DNA from: Pseudorhizobium pelagicum | GTDB taxonomy: Bacteria; Pseudomonadota; Alphaproteobacteria; Rhizobiales; Rhizobiaceae | Direction of reading: 5' to 3' | Length of the DNA stretch: 64,000 nt | Assembly: GCA_000722615.1 (NCBI GenBank) | Contig: JOKI01000003.1 | Coordinates: forward strand, 154,448 to 218,447 | Shown: piece by piece, positions 36,326 through 47,374 of the stretch | Layout of the letters: every line of letters begins with the position of its first letter | Position numbering within the stretch: position 1 is the stretch's first letter | Notes under the pieces: model-generated | Database searches by the model: none | What the model was told of the DNA's origin: nothing | Seen by the model: the letters and a program-made list of their open reading frames with translations, nothing else | Position numbers and translations under genes: made by a program

Positions 36326-37715
36326 TTCGTGCCCTTCCGCTTTCCTTGGCAGTCCACCATGGTTTCGAATCTACCGGTGAACCGTCCTTCCTGAATTCAA
36401 TGTAAAGGGTTGGTCGATCGGTTTCCAGCGTCAATGCTGCAGCGCTCGCCACCTTTTTCGCACCCATCACGGCAATCGGTTCGCCCGACAGAACGAATTT
36501 GCCTTGCCGTGTCCTCACGTCGTCCATGCCAGCAAGGACGACATGATAACCGTCTCCAGCGTTCAGGATGATCATCTGCCCGTAGCTTCGGAAAGCGCCG
36601 GCAAAGACGACCAGACCATCGGCCGGTGCCGTCACCACGGAGCCGGGGCTCGCAGCCACTGTCATTCCCACGGCAGTATGTCCCGTCCCGTCCGCGTCCC
36701 CGAATTCCCGGAGAATGTCGCCGGTCACGGGTAGCTCAAGCGTCTGCCTGAGGCTTGAAAACGCGTATGCCGGTGCAATGCGGTTTTTGTCAGGCAATGC
36801 GTTCTGGGCCCGCTCCCTGGCCTGCTCCCGCTCCGCTTGCGACAGTTGGCGCAAGCGCTCTTCTTCCAGTCTGGCCTGCTCCACAGCTTCCCGCACCGAG
36901 GCGATCTCGCCCTCCAGCGACTGGACCAGCCCTTCCAGGCTGGTGGCCTGTTCGGCCAGCTCTTCCGAGCGCCGCCGTTCGGCCTCCAGCTCCGCGGTAC
37001 TTTGCAGACTGAGCTTCTCGTTCTCGGCCAGCAGCATGTCCATGCGCTTTTCTTCCTCAAGGCTCGCGGCGATGGTCGCCGATACCGAGGTTCTTTCCGC
37101 GGAAGCCTGTGCCTGGAGCGTGGTCAGCGCCTGGAGATCGGCGTGCAGCCTTTCAGCCTGAGCCCGCATGCCGGGAACCACTGCTCCGAGAAGGATCGCG
37201 CTTCTGACGGAGGCAAGTGCATCCTCCGGCGTGACGAGGAGCGCGGGGGGCGGATTGCGCCCCATCCGTTGCAGGGCGGCGAGAACTTCAGCCAGAACGT
37301 CGCGACGACCGCGCAGGGATGTTCGGATCTCGGCTTCTCTGAGCCGAAGTCTCGCAAGCGTTTCCTCGCTGTCGCGGATCTTCTCTTCCAGGTCCTTGCG
37401 GCGTGCGGCGGAGTCAATCAGCGCCTGGCGCAGATTGCTCGTCGTTTTTTCCAGTTCGGCAATGTCCTGCTCGATGGACTCGGCCTTGCCGACCGACAGG
37501 CTGATCGTATCGCTGAGCTCTTCCAGTTCCTGTCGCGCCTCATCGCGCTTGCGCTCGAGGTCGAGCGCCGGATCGGCAGGCGTGGCGGGCTGTTCGACAA
37601 GCTGGGCGTAGGCCGCAGTCCGATCCGATGTCATCGGCGGAAGAAGGGCAAGCGCCGACGCAGCGGCCCAGACCGGCAGCCTCGAAGACAGGAATTTGCG
37701 TGAAGCCAAGCTCAT
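36315..37715 (-). CDS. Murein hydrolase activator EnvC family protein
   Basis: A 466-residue exported protein. The signal peptide (SLASRKFLSSRLPVWAAASAL) is followed by a long coiled coil (about 45-270, rich in Glu/Arg/Leu heptads) and a C-terminal LytM/M23 domain (about 350-455). The M23 metal motifs are degenerate: GHTAVGMTV replaces the usual HxGxD, and YHVVLAGM replaces HxH. This matches EnvC activators of amidases rather than active endopeptidases. The ATG at 37715 after CAGGAACG is preferred over 37781. It overlaps ctpA by 11 bp and should act at the septum with it. Confidence 0.88.
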   Translation of the reverse strand: MSLASRKFLSSRLPVWAAASALALLPPMTSDRTAAYAQLVEQPATPADPALDLERKRDEARQELEELSDTISLSVGKAESIEQDIAELEKTTSNLRQALIDSAARRKDLEEKIRDSEETLARLRLREAEIRTSLRGRRDVLAEVLAALQRMGRNPPPALLVTPEDALASVRSAILLGAVVPGMRAQAERLHADLQALTTLQAQASAERTSVSATIAASLEEEKRMDMLLAENEKLSLQSTAELEAERRRSEELAEQATSLEGLVQSLEGEIASVREAVEQARLEEERLRQLSQAEREQARERAQNALPDKNRIAPAYAFSSLRQTLELPVTGDILREFGDADGTGHTAVGMTVAASPGSVVTAPADGLVVFAGAFRSYGQMIILNAGDGYHVVLAGMDDVRTRQGKFVLSGEPIAVMGAKKVASAAALTLETDRPTLYIEFRKDGSPVDSKPWWTAKESGRARNDS

Positions 37716-37799
37716 AAGCGTTCCTGTTGCCGCGCCGTGCAAACCTAAGCTGATTTGCGCTCCATGGCCATAAACATCCACGTGTTTCTGATCGATGGG

Positions 37800-38282
37800 T
37801 CAGACACGATGGTAGGGATGGCCGGACAGGATGGTGACAGCGCGGTAGAGCTGTTCGGCAATCAGGATGCGCACCAGCTGGTGCGGCCAGGTCATGCTGC
37901 CGAGATTGAGAACCATGTCGGCCCTCGCGTAGAGGGCAGGGTCCAATCCATCCGCCCCTCCCACGGCGACCATCAGGTCGCGCTTGCCGCTGTCGCGGAA
38001 GCGACCCAGAGTGTCTGCGAAGGCTTCGCTGTCGAGGGATTTGCCGCGTTCGTCCAGAAGCACGAGCAGGGCACCGTCGGGCAAGGCCTTCTCCAGTGCC
38101 GCAGCCTCGTCGCGCTTGCGCGTCTCCGCGTTGGACGCCTTGCTTTCCGGGACCTCCGTCACGCGGACCAGTTCCAGCCCGATCGCCGGACCCGCCTTGG
38201 CAAACCGGTCGAGGTAGCGAGACGCAAGATCCTTCTCCGGTCCCGCTTTCAGCCGACCGACGGCAAAGAGGCTTATGCGCAT
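37800..38282 (-). CDS. rlmH: 23S rRNA pseudouridine-1915 N3-methyltransferase
   Basis: A 160-residue SPOUT methyltransferase that modifies pseudouridine 1915 in helix 69 of 23S rRNA. MRISLFAVGRLKAG opens the protein; AVGGADGLDP and LGSMTWPHQLVRILIAEQLYRA form the knotted SAM site, and it ends in the invariant PYHR-V. The start at 38282 is set by homology to the family N-terminus; the frame is open further upstream. It is followed after 84 bp by envC and preceded by rsfS. Confidence 0.95.
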   Translation of the reverse strand: MRISLFAVGRLKAGPEKDLASRYLDRFAKAGPAIGLELVRVTEVPESKASNAETRKRDEAAALEKALPDGALLVLLDERGKSLDSEAFADTLGRFRDSGKRDLMVAVGGADGLDPALYARADMVLNLGSMTWPHQLVRILIAEQLYRAVTILSGHPYHRV

Positions 38283-38388
38283 GTCTGTCCCGCCGGCGTC
38301 CGGCCCGTCATCTGCTGGTCGACGTGCGCGCAAGGCGCAGCCGCTTCCATACTGTTGCTACCGGCAACAGGACATGGCCTGCCGCGGA

Positions 38389-38880
38389 TCAGTGCCGTGT
38401 TTCTTCCTCAAGGTCGGGAGCGGACCACATCTTTTCGATGTTGTAGAACTCCCGGACTTCGGGGCGGAACACATGGATGATGATGTCACCACTGTCAATC
38501 AGCACCCAGTCTCCCGCTTCGAGACCTTCGACGCGGGCTGTTCCCAGGCCTTCGTCCTTGAGGTCTGAAATCAGATGATCCGAAATGGCTGCGACGTGAC
38601 GGTTCGAGCGCCCGGACACTACGACCATGTAGTCTCCCAGTGCGGACTTGCCGGCGATGTTGATGGTGACGATATCTTCTGCTTTGGAGTCCTCAAGGCT
38701 GGCGAGGACCAGTTCGAGAGCACGGGCAGCAGCATCGGCGCCACGTTCTGTGCTCTGCGGGAGGATGGCGTGCATCTTTCCCTTGGTGTGTACTGTTGTC
38801 AGGGTTCGTCCTTTCTTGGAGGTAACAGCTACAGCACTGTCAGCGAATCCGGCTTTCCGGCCGCTGATCAAAGGTGGCAT
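38389..38880 (-). CDS. rsfS: Ribosomal silencing factor RsfS
   Basis: Up to 163 residues. RsfS binds L14 and blocks subunit joining when nutrients are short. The core ALELVLASLEDSKAEDIVTINIAGKSALGDYMVV, followed by RHVAAISDHLISDL and a terminal FYNIEKMW segment, is diagnostic. The start is uncertain: the ATG at 38880 has a weak site; a CTG at 38802, preceded by AAAGGAC, would begin LTTVHTKGK, close to the N-terminus I recall for rhizobial homologues; and the next ATG is at 38775. It lies between nadD and rlmH as usual. Confidence 0.9.
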   Translation of the reverse strand: MPPLISGRKAGFADSAVAVTSKKGRTLTTVHTKGKMHAILPQSTERGADAAARALELVLASLEDSKAEDIVTINIAGKSALGDYMVVVSGRSNRHVAAISDHLISDLKDEGLGTARVEGLEAGDWVLIDSGDIIIHVFRPEVREFYNIEKMWSAPDLEEETRH

Positions 38881-38938
38881 TGAAATGTAAATCTTTCAAG
38901 ATATCTGCGGAAATCGTGATTGAAGCTCGGAACCGGCT

Positions 38939-39559
38939 TCAGGACACGCCGAGGCGCAGATTCGTCGAGCTGAGGGCCGATCGGGGGCCATGGATGAACG
39001 TCCAGGCAGGCGCCTGCTTCCGCCAGAGGATGCCGGCGTCGTCCTCGTCGATGCGGGCATGGTCGAAGGTGCGCGTCATCTTCGACGACAGGAAGGAGAG
39101 GGTCGACCCGGGGCGGTCGATCACGGCGATGGGGAAGGTGCAGACGATGGACTGCCATTTCTGCCAGCGATGGAACGATCGAAGGCTGTCGGCCCCCATG
39201 ATCCAGACGAAATGCACGCCGCGATTGCGGGCAGCAATATGCGACAGTGTATGGGCCGTATAGGGACTGCCCAGCGCCTGCTCGAATGCCGTGATCTTGA
39301 CGCGTGGATCCTGAACCAGCTTTGCGCTCATGGCTATCCGATCGCCGAGGGAGGCGAGCTCGGACCGGCTCTTCAGCGGGTTTCCCGGCGTCACCATCCA
39401 CCAGAGCTGATCCAGTCCCAGGCGCCGAAGAGCAATCTCGGCAACCAGGAGATGGCCTTCATGGGGCGGGTTGAAGGAGCCGCCGAACAGGCCGACCACC
39501 ATGCCGGGCTGGACGTGCGGCATCGAAAGGTACTGCCGATCCACGCGATCTTCTGTCAC
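38939..39559 (-). CDS. nadD: Nicotinate-nucleotide adenylyltransferase
   Basis: A 206-residue enzyme that adenylates nicotinate mononucleotide, the step before NAD synthetase. GLFGGSFNPPHEGH carries the nucleotidyltransferase HxGH-type motif; VTPGNPLKS, SPYTAHTLSH, WIMGADSL and the C-terminal ISSTxLR-like ALSSTNLRLG complete the fold. It starts 5 bp after proA and precedes rsfS, the standard rhizobial order. nadE, also in the window, catalyses the next step. Confidence 0.95.
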   Translation of the reverse strand: MTEDRVDRQYLSMPHVQPGMVVGLFGGSFNPPHEGHLLVAEIALRRLGLDQLWWMVTPGNPLKSRSELASLGDRIAMSAKLVQDPRVKITAFEQALGSPYTAHTLSHIAARNRGVHFVWIMGADSLRSFHRWQKWQSIVCTFPIAVIDRPGSTLSFLSSKMTRTFDHARIDEDDAGILWRKQAPAWTFIHGPRSALSSTNLRLGVS

Positions 39560-39564
39560 AGCGG

Positions 39565-40843
39565 CTAGGGCCGGATCTGGCCGGTGCCATGCACGCGGTA
39601 TTTGAACGATGTCAGCTGCTCGACGCCCACCGGCCCGCGCGCATGCATCTTGCCAGTCGCTATGCCGATTTCGCCACCCATTCCGAACTCACCGCCGTCG
39701 GCGAACTGGGTCGAGGCGTTGTGCAGAAGGATGGCGGAGTCGATCTCGTTGAAGAAGCGCTCCACGACCTTCGGGTCTTCCGCAATCACAGCTTCGGTAT
39801 GGTTGGAGGAATAGGTGTTGATATGGGCGATCGCACCCGAGATGCCATCGACGATCGCAACCGAGATGACGGCGTCGAGATATTCGGTGCGCCAGTCCTC
39901 TTCGGATGCGGGTTTCAGGCCCGGAACCACCTTGAGGACAGCTGCAGACGCGCGCACCTCGCAGCCGGCCTCGGTCAACGCCTCCAGGATCGGCGTCAGG
40001 TGGCTGCCGATGGCGGCGCTGTCGATGAGGAGTGTTTCGGCCGCTCCGCAGACGCCGGTCCGACGCATCTTGGCGTTGACCACGATCCGCCTGGCCATCT
40101 CGAGGTCCGCCGATGCGTCCACATAGATGTGGCAGAGGCCCTCGAGGTGAGCAAAGACCGGGACCCGTGCCTCGCTCTGGACGCGGGCGACAAGGCTCTT
40201 GCCCCCGCGCGGGACGATCACGTCGATCGCGCCGTTGAGGCCGCCCAGCATGGCGCCGACGGCCGCGCGGTCGCCGGTCGGGACGATCTGAATGGCATGC
40301 TCCGGCAAGCCGGCGGCCGTCAATCCCGTGACGAGGCAGCGGTGAATGGCGCGCGACGAGTTGAGCGAATCCGAGCCGCCGCGCAGGATCACGGCATTGC
40401 CGGCCTTCAGGCACAGTGCCCCGGCATCGGCGGTCACATTGGGGCGGCTTTCATAGATGACGCCGATGACGCCGAGCGGCGTGCGAACCCGTTCGATCTT
40501 CAGCCCGTTGGGACGGTCCCAGGCGGCAATCACATCGCCGACCGGGTCCTTCAGCGCCGCGATCTCGCAAAGCGCCTGCGCCATGCCCTCGATCGAGGCT
40601 TCCGTCAGCGTCAGCCGGTCGATGAAGGACGGCTGCAGGCCCTTTCCCTCGACCTGCTTCAGGTCTTCGGCATTGGCGGCCAGGATGTCATCCTTTGCGT
40701 CCAGGATGGCTTTGGCCATGGCCTGAAGAGCCTGGTTCTTGGCATCCGGAGAGGCTGTCGCAAGGGCGCGCGCCGCGGACTTCGCCTGGCGGCCGATCCG
40801 GTCCATCAGCACGGTGACGTCCTCTGCCGCATTGGTCACCAGA

Positions 40844-40851
<8 letters not shown>
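39565..40851 (-). CDS. proA: Gamma-glutamyl phosphate reductase
   Basis: A 428-residue NADPH-dependent enzyme, the second step of proline synthesis from glutamate. The catalytic Cys is in [46 protein letters not shown] and IPRGGKSL-like [11 protein letters not shown] bind cofactor and substrate, and SDCILH-like regions with HTEAVIAED follow. Its start lies 8 bp inside the end of proB, so the two enzymes of the pathway are coupled. Confidence 0.96.
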
Positions 40852-43110
<2,259 letters not shown>

Positions 43111-43125
43111 TTAGCGGCAACGCCA

Positions 43126-43154
43126 TTGTCATAGACATTGTCCGGGTTCGATAT
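43126..43154 (+). promoter_or_regulatory. Sigma70-type promoter for the endonuclease/phosphatase gene
   Basis: TTGTCA at 43126-43131, a 17-bp spacer and CGATAT at 43149-43154 match the rhizobial TTGACA-N17-CTATAT pattern well. The ATG of the downstream gene is 31 bp away. Confidence 0.5.
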
Positions 43155-43184
43155 AGGCCGTGCAGGCGGAGGTCAAAGATTATC

Positions 43185-44048
43185 ATGAAATTGGCGAGCT
43201 ATAATATCCAGTACGGCATCGGCCTCGACGGTCGCTACGACCTGAAACGGATCGCGGACAGCATCGCCGACGCGGACATCATCCTGCTGCAGGAGGTGAC
43301 CCGCGGTTTCTCCCGCAACGGTGCCGTCGACATGGTGGCGGAACTCGAGGCCCTGTTTCCGCGCCACTTCTCCAGCTTTGCTGCACCCTGCGACGTGCTG
43401 CTCGGCATCGACGAGACGGAGGGGCGCGCCGTGGAGCGCCGCCTGCAGTTCGGAAACATGGTCCTGTCGCGCTGGCCGATGCTGGCGATCCGCCATCTGC
43501 TTCTGCCGCGCAGCCGCACGTTCGAGAAGCTCAACCTGCAGCGCGGCGCCGTCGAGGCGGTGATCGCAACGCCCTCGGGTCCGTTGCGCGTCTATTCCGT
43601 GCATCTCGATCATGTCTCGCCGGACGAGCGGATCGAGCAGATCCGCTTCCTCAAGGCACGCGCCCTGAACTATATCGCCGAGGGTGGGGCCCTGACGGGG
43701 GCCGAGGAATTCGGCTTTGCCAATCCCCCGCTTCCGGAAGACTTCGTGATGATGGGCGACTTCAACATGACGCCGGAATCGCCCGAGTACGTGGAGATGG
43801 TGGGCAGGACCGACAGCTATGGCGAGCGGGTGTCTCGCGCCAACCAGATGGTCGATGTCTGCGCGCGACTGGGCGTCGTGACGCCGGACAGCTACACCTG
43901 GGTCAAATCGCCGGGCGACGGCACGGAGCGGATGCATCTCGATCATTGTTTCGTCAATGCGCAACTGGCGGCGCGGCTGAGATCGGCACGGGTGGATCAT
44001 CAGGCACTTGGCTCCGACCACTTCCCCGTCTGGCTGGAACTGGCCTGA
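43185..44048 (+). CDS. Endonuclease/exonuclease/phosphatase (EEP) family protein
   Basis: A 287-residue metal-dependent phosphodiesterase-like protein. The family motifs are KLASYNIQYGIG, DIILLQEV (Glu ligand), YSVHLDHVSPDERIEQI, VMMGDFNMTPES (the catalytic D and N), and the C-terminal MHLDHCFVN and LGSDHFPVWLEL (D-H pair). No signal peptide is visible, so it is cytoplasmic. The substrate could be DNA, a phospholipid or a small phosphoester. It is conserved next to obgE in rhizobia by my recollection. Confidence 0.85.
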   Translation: MKLASYNIQYGIGLDGRYDLKRIADSIADADIILLQEVTRGFSRNGAVDMVAELEALFPRHFSSFAAPCDVLLGIDETEGRAVERRLQFGNMVLSRWPMLAIRHLLLPRSRTFEKLNLQRGAVEAVIATPSGPLRVYSVHLDHVSPDERIEQIRFLKARALNYIAEGGALTGAEEFGFANPPLPEDFVMMGDFNMTPESPEYVEMVGRTDSYGERVSRANQMVDVCARLGVVTPDSYTWVKSPGDGTERMHLDHCFVNAQLAARLRSARVDHQALGSDHFPVWLELA

Positions 44049-44084
44049 CAAGCCGGGGGATCGCGCCACCGGCTTGTCAGCTCT

Positions 44085-44663
44085 TCAGGGGCGACGAAAG
44101 TCCTCCGGGCGAAGCTTCGTCTCCACATGCGGCACCATGGCATTGCGTGACAGATTGAAGAGGTCGCCGCAGCCGGTGATGGTGAAGCCCAGCTTCTGCT
44201 GGATGCGCAGCGACGCCGGATTGTCGACGAAGACGCCGGAGTGGATCTCGATGCCCGGCATGCGCCGCAGGAACCGATCGACGGCGGCGCCGACCGCCTC
44301 CGTCATGATGCCCTTGCCCCAGTAGAACCGGTTCAGCCAGTAGCCGAGGTTCCAATCGGACCCGCGCTGCTCCAGCCCGACGACGCCGATGTGAACGTCG
44401 TCGCCGGTGGTGATGGCCAGCGCCCATTCCGTGGACGCGCCGGACAGATGCAGTTGCAGCCAGTCAAGCGCGTCTTCCCGGTGATAGGGCTGCGGGATGC
44501 GCGCCAGCATGCCGGCAACGGCGTAGTCAGACAGCGATTGCGCCACCGCATCGGCATCCTCCAGCCGGTGAGGCCGCAGCACCAGACGTCGGCTGGTGAT
44601 CACCGGGCAGGGGCCGGGCGTGCCGGTTGCTGCCCGGTCACGGGCATCGAGCAGGGTGCTCAT
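44085..44663 (-). CDS. GNAT family N-acetyltransferase (RimJ/RimL type)
   Basis: A 192-residue acetyltransferase. SRRLVLRPHRLEDADAVAQSL opens the fold, and GYWLNRFYWGKGIMTEAV is the acetyl-CoA pyrophosphate-binding loop (motif A), followed by NPASLRIQQKLGF. The pattern is that of RimJ/RimL-like ribosomal-protein N-acetyltransferases, although many act on other amines. Its start overlaps the preceding, similar gene by 4 bp, so the two are a coupled tandem pair. Confidence 0.85.
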   Translation of the reverse strand: MSTLLDARDRAATGTPGPCPVITSRRLVLRPHRLEDADAVAQSLSDYAVAGMLARIPQPYHREDALDWLQLHLSGASTEWALAITTGDDVHIGVVGLEQRGSDWNLGYWLNRFYWGKGIMTEAVGAAVDRFLRRMPGIEIHSGVFVDNPASLRIQQKLGFTITGCGDLFNLSRNAMVPHVETKLRPEDFRRP

Positions 44664-45292
44664 CTAAGCTCTCCCCAGCTGCGCAGCGACATCCAGGTCT
44701 TGCGGTCCAGCCGGAACCATTCGACCGCCACCATGCCGCCCATGGCCAGCGATCCGAACATGCCGGAGCCCTGGAACTGGAAACCGCACTTCTGGATCAC
44801 CCGCCTTGAGGCGACATTGGTCACCCGGCAGCGGGCATCGATGTAGTCGATTTCCCGGGTGCGGAAGGCCATGTCGATGAGGACATGCGCCGCTTCCGTC
44901 GCATAGCCCTGGTTCCAGTGGGGTTCGCCCAGCCAGTAGCCGATCTCCACCGTCTGGTTGTCTTCCTGCGGTTCCAGGCCGCAGCAACCGAGAAAGGCGC
45001 CGTTGTCGCCGCGGGTAATGGCATAGACGCACTTGCCAATCTCGCCGGTTTTCGCGCGTCGCACGAAATCGGCGGCGTCTTTTGCCGAGTAGGGGTACGG
45101 CATGCGCGACACCATGGTGGCGATGTTCGCGTTATTGGCGAGATGGGCAAGGGCGTCGATGTCTTCTTCGTGGGGTGCACGCAGAACAAGTCTCTGCGAC
45201 AGTAAGACGGGGCAATCGCTCCTCGGCCTCTCGGGCCTCAGCCGTTCCTCGGGCAGCCGTGATTGGCTTGCCCTCAACAATTCGCCTTGCAT
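44660..45292 (-). CDS. GNAT family N-acetyltransferase (RimJ/RimL type)
   Basis: A 210-residue acetyltransferase. After an Arg-rich N-terminus it shows SQRLVLRAPHEEDIDALAHLANN, the acetyl-CoA loop GYWLGEPHWNQGYATEAAH and NVASRRVIQKCGFQFQG. It is related to the next gene downstream (44085) and probably arose by duplication. The pair lies between the rpmA terminator and the end of the EEP gene. A role in ribosomal protein modification is suggested only by rplU-rpmA nearby. Confidence 0.85.
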   Translation of the reverse strand: MQGELLRASQSRLPEERLRPERPRSDCPVLLSQRLVLRAPHEEDIDALAHLANNANIATMVSRMPYPYSAKDAADFVRRAKTGEIGKCVYAITRGDNGAFLGCCGLEPQEDNQTVEIGYWLGEPHWNQGYATEAAHVLIDMAFRTREIDYIDARCRVTNVASRRVIQKCGFQFQGSGMFGSLAMGGMVAVEWFRLDRKTWMSLRSWGELR

Positions 45293-45321
45293 GGTTCAGT
45301 CCTCCGTGTGGAACAAAAGAA

Positions 45322-45355
45322 AAAGGGAAGATGGGCGGCGCCCCATCTTCCCTTT
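45322..45355 (-). terminator. Terminator of the rplU-rpmA operon
   Basis: A 14-bp perfect stem (45322-45335 with 45342-45355) closes a 6-nt loop; on the minus strand it is followed by TTTTCTTTTG. An outer inverted repeat GGTTCAGTC/GACTGAACC (45293-45301 and 45361-45369) could extend the structure. It lies 68 bp after the rpmA stop. Confidence 0.85.
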
Positions 45356-45422
45356 CTTTTGACTGAACCTGGTGGTGCCAGCCGGGTCGATGAGACGCCG
45401 GCTGTTTTAGAGCGCTACCGGC

Positions 45423-45692
45423 TTATTCCGCTGCTTCTGCTTTCGGCATAACAGATACGTACACGCGGCCATTGGCCTTCGTACGGTAGTTCACGTTGCC
45501 GGCGGTCAGCGCAAAAATCGTATGATCCTTGCCGAGGCCGACATTGCTGCCCGGATGCCACTGCGTGCCGCGCTGACGCACGATGATGTTGCCCGGAATG
45601 ACGACCTCGCCACCGAACTTCTTCACGCCAAGGCGCTTGGACTCAGAATCGCGACCGTTGCGCGACGAGCCGCCAGCTTTTTTATGTGCCAT
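45423..45692 (-). CDS. rpmA: 50S ribosomal protein L27
   Basis: An 89-residue ribosomal protein. The N-terminus [20 protein letters not shown] is typical of L27 that needs no N-terminal cleavage, and [19 protein letters not shown] with KDHTIFAL completes it. The N-terminal tail reaches the peptidyl-transferase centre. It follows rplU by 37 bp in the usual operon. Confidence 0.98.
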   Translation of the reverse strand: MAHKKAGGSSRNGRDSESKRLGVKKFGGEVVIPGNIIVRQRGTQWHPGSNVGLGKDHTIFALTAGNVNYRTKANGRVYVSVMPKAEAAE

Positions 45693-45729
45693 TGGTGTTC
45701 TCCTTAAACCTTACAAAATCCCGATCGAC

Positions 45730-46041
45730 TTAAGCCAAGATGTCCGTGATGCGGACAACCGTGTGATGCTGGCGATGGCCGCGAATCCGCTTGGAATTCT
45801 GCCGGCGACGCTTCTTGAAGGACAGAACCTTCTTGCCACGGTTATGTTCGACCACTTCGGCCTTGACCGTCGCGCCCGAGACGAAGGGGGCGCCGAACTT
45901 GGCATCCGCACCGACGCCGATGACGAGGATTTCGTTGAATTCGATCGTCGTGCCGGCTTCAGCGTCGAGCTTCTCTATGGTAACCACATCGTTGGCCGCA
46001 ACGCGGTACTGCTTACCGCCGGTCTTGATGACTGCGAACAT
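45730..46041 (-). CDS. rplU: 50S ribosomal protein L21
   Basis: A 103-residue ribosomal protein beginning [20 protein letters not shown] and ending in [22 protein letters not shown], the RNA-binding tail of L21. It carries no C-terminal extension, unlike some alphaproteobacterial L21 proteins. The start follows AAAGGATAAC. The operon promoter lies about 170 bp upstream, leaving a long untranslated leader. Confidence 0.98.
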   Translation of the reverse strand: MFAVIKTGGKQYRVAANDVVTIEKLDAEAGTTIEFNEILVIGVGADAKFGAPFVSGATVKAEVVEHNRGKKVLSFKKRRRQNSKRIRGHRQHHTVVRITDILA

Positions 46042-46213
46042 TTGTTATCCTTTCATGTTCGTTCCGGCTCTGCCCGAAGGCGGCCGTCTTTTTGTCAGTC
46101 GTTGAGCAGGTCGTCCTTCGTGGACTTGATCCCGCCGGTGAATTGCGTGCCGCATGACACGTCGCGCAACAGAGAAAGAGGCATGGAGACTTTTCCACGC
46201 CTGATCGCAAGCG

Positions 46214-46242
46214 GGCATACGCGAGGCCTCAAAATCTGTCAA
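46214..46242 (-). promoter_or_regulatory. Promoter of rplU-rpmA
   Basis: On the minus strand, TTGACA (46237-46242), a 17-bp spacer and TATGCC (46214-46219) form a good sigma70 promoter. The leader to rplU (about 165 nt) contains a short Gly/Pro-codon-like GC-rich patch (GCCGCCTTCGGGC) but no motif I recognise. The promoter is back-to-back with the old tRNA-Ser promoter at 46273. Confidence 0.6.
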
Positions 46243-46272
46243 GATGAAAGCATTCCGAACCGCCATTTGCCG

Positions 46273-46301
46273 CTTGCCAGCCCCTCCAACCTTCGCTATG
46301 A
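46273..46301 (+). promoter_or_regulatory. Ancestral tRNA-Ser promoter, now driving only a tRNA stub
   Basis: CTTGCC (46273-46278), a 17-bp spacer and CTATGA (46296-46301) fit the rhizobial promoter pattern. The -10 is inside the 60-bp repeat; the -35 is not. The equivalent place at the right repeat reads ATCGCC (49950-49955), so the -35 differs between the two copies. Confidence 0.5.
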
Positions 46302-46352
46302 GACAGCCCGCGCCGAACAGCGCCGACCAGACCCGCGGAGAGGTGGCTGAGT
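46293..46352 (+). repeat. 60-bp direct repeat, left copy (attL-like)
   Basis: It is identical over 60 bp to 49970-50029. It contains the CTATGA -10 element, the tRNA 5' leader and GGAGAGGTGGCTGAGT, the first 16 nt of tRNA-Ser. Identity stops abruptly: TTCG follows here, GGTC in the intact tRNA. Confidence 0.9.
46337..46352 (+). pseudogene. tRNA-Ser 5' fragment (16 nt)
   Basis: GGAGAGGTGGCTGAGT equals the acceptor stem 5' strand and the start of the D arm of the intact tRNA-Ser at 50014. The rest of the gene is missing, so it cannot fold. Confidence 0.85.
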
Positions 46353-46453
46353 TTCGACAGCAACCTGTCCACACAGCAGCTGCCACGATCGCCTGAGTCA
46401 CTAAGAATGGCCATTGGGTGATGTCGATCTATGTGCAGAACGCCTCCGTTGCC

Positions 46454-47374
46454 TCACCGGTCCCGTGTTCTTCCAGTAGGAACGAGCGAAAATATCTGAA
46501 TTGCAGCGAGTAGGAACGAAAACAGGACAGCTAGTGCGACAAGCATCGGGCTTGACGACAGCGTGTCAATCCAATCGGGCCGGAAGACTGCGGCTTTCGA
46601 CAGCCCGTAATGTTTTATCCTGACAGCAACGGGTCCCCGCTCAGACAAGAGCGCGACGCCAACGCCGGACTCGTCTTCGGGAGCCGGCGTTATATGCCCG
46701 TAGCTCAATACGTCTGGCGTCTCGCTCACCAAATCAACGGTTGCACCAAGTTTGAAGCTGCCGCTTTTTACAACTTCCGTGACGTCGCGAAAAAAGGACG
46801 TCGCTAGCCCTGACTGATGGGCTTCCCAGGTCCCGCCGATCAGGTAATCCTTGCTGCCAGAGGCAATCGCTCCACCCAATCGTGCCACGCCCTGGAAGGT
46901 CAAGGCTCCATGTCCTCGCCAGGTATCCGCCGGGATTACGATCAACGACCCCTCCGGTAATCCTGCGGTGTTACCGGCTAGGGTCTGGACCACAAACTCT
47001 CCCTGTCCATTTCTGGTGAAACGTATCGTTGTATCTGCGCTCCAGTCGATGACGGCATCTTCAACCACTTCTCTGTTATAGAGTGACAGAGAACAAGGTC
47101 CGCTGGTGTCGGGCTGCTTTGCCCGGAAATTCGGCGTCAGCAGTAATCTGCAGATTGTTCCTTTCTCGACTACCCAATCATTCAACTGCCCCTTGAATGT
47201 GATCTCCCCGCCCCACGTCGTTGCTTGTATGCTTATGGTTCGGATGTTGGACATCGTGCTCCAAGTTACTACGACGCACAGTCCCATCAATCCAGCGAGC
47301 ATGAGGCCGCGGCCTTGACCCCTTCGAACCAGCGACAGCAAGCGGTATCGGCTGAGAAGCGATTGCAAGGTCAT
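46454..47374 (-). CDS. Membrane-anchored protein of unknown function (island gene A)
   Basis: A 306-residue protein with an N-terminal transmembrane helix (about 24-42, GLMLAGLMGLCVVVTW) and a C-terminal one (about 275-297, MLVALAVLFSFLLAAIQIF). Between them is a mainly beta-rich domain of about 230 residues, probably periplasmic, with two Cys (TICRLL, GPCSL). No family is recognised. Its start overlaps the stop of the next upstream gene by 4 bp (ATGA), so the two are co-expressed. Codon use is less GC-biased than in the housekeeping genes beside the island. Confidence 0.65.
   Translation of the reverse strand: MTLQSLLSRYRLLSLVRRGQGRGLMLAGLMGLCVVVTWSTMSNIRTISIQATTWGGEITFKGQLNDWVVEKGTICRLLLTPNFRAKQPDTSGPCSLSLYNREVVEDAVIDWSADTTIRFTRNGQGEFVVQTLAGNTAGLPEGSLIVIPADTWRGHGALTFQGVARLGGAIASGSKDYLIGGTWEAHQSGLATSFFRDVTEVVKSGSFKLGATVDLVSETPDVLSYGHITPAPEDESGVGVALLSERGPVAVRIKHYGLSKAAVFRPDWIDTLSSSPMLVALAVLFSFLLAAIQIFSLVPTGRTRDR

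Noticed and set aside
46337-46352. A second tRNA-Ser gene at the left repeat
   Set aside because: Only the first 16 nt are present; sequence after 46352 does not match the tRNA and cannot form the anticodon or T arms.
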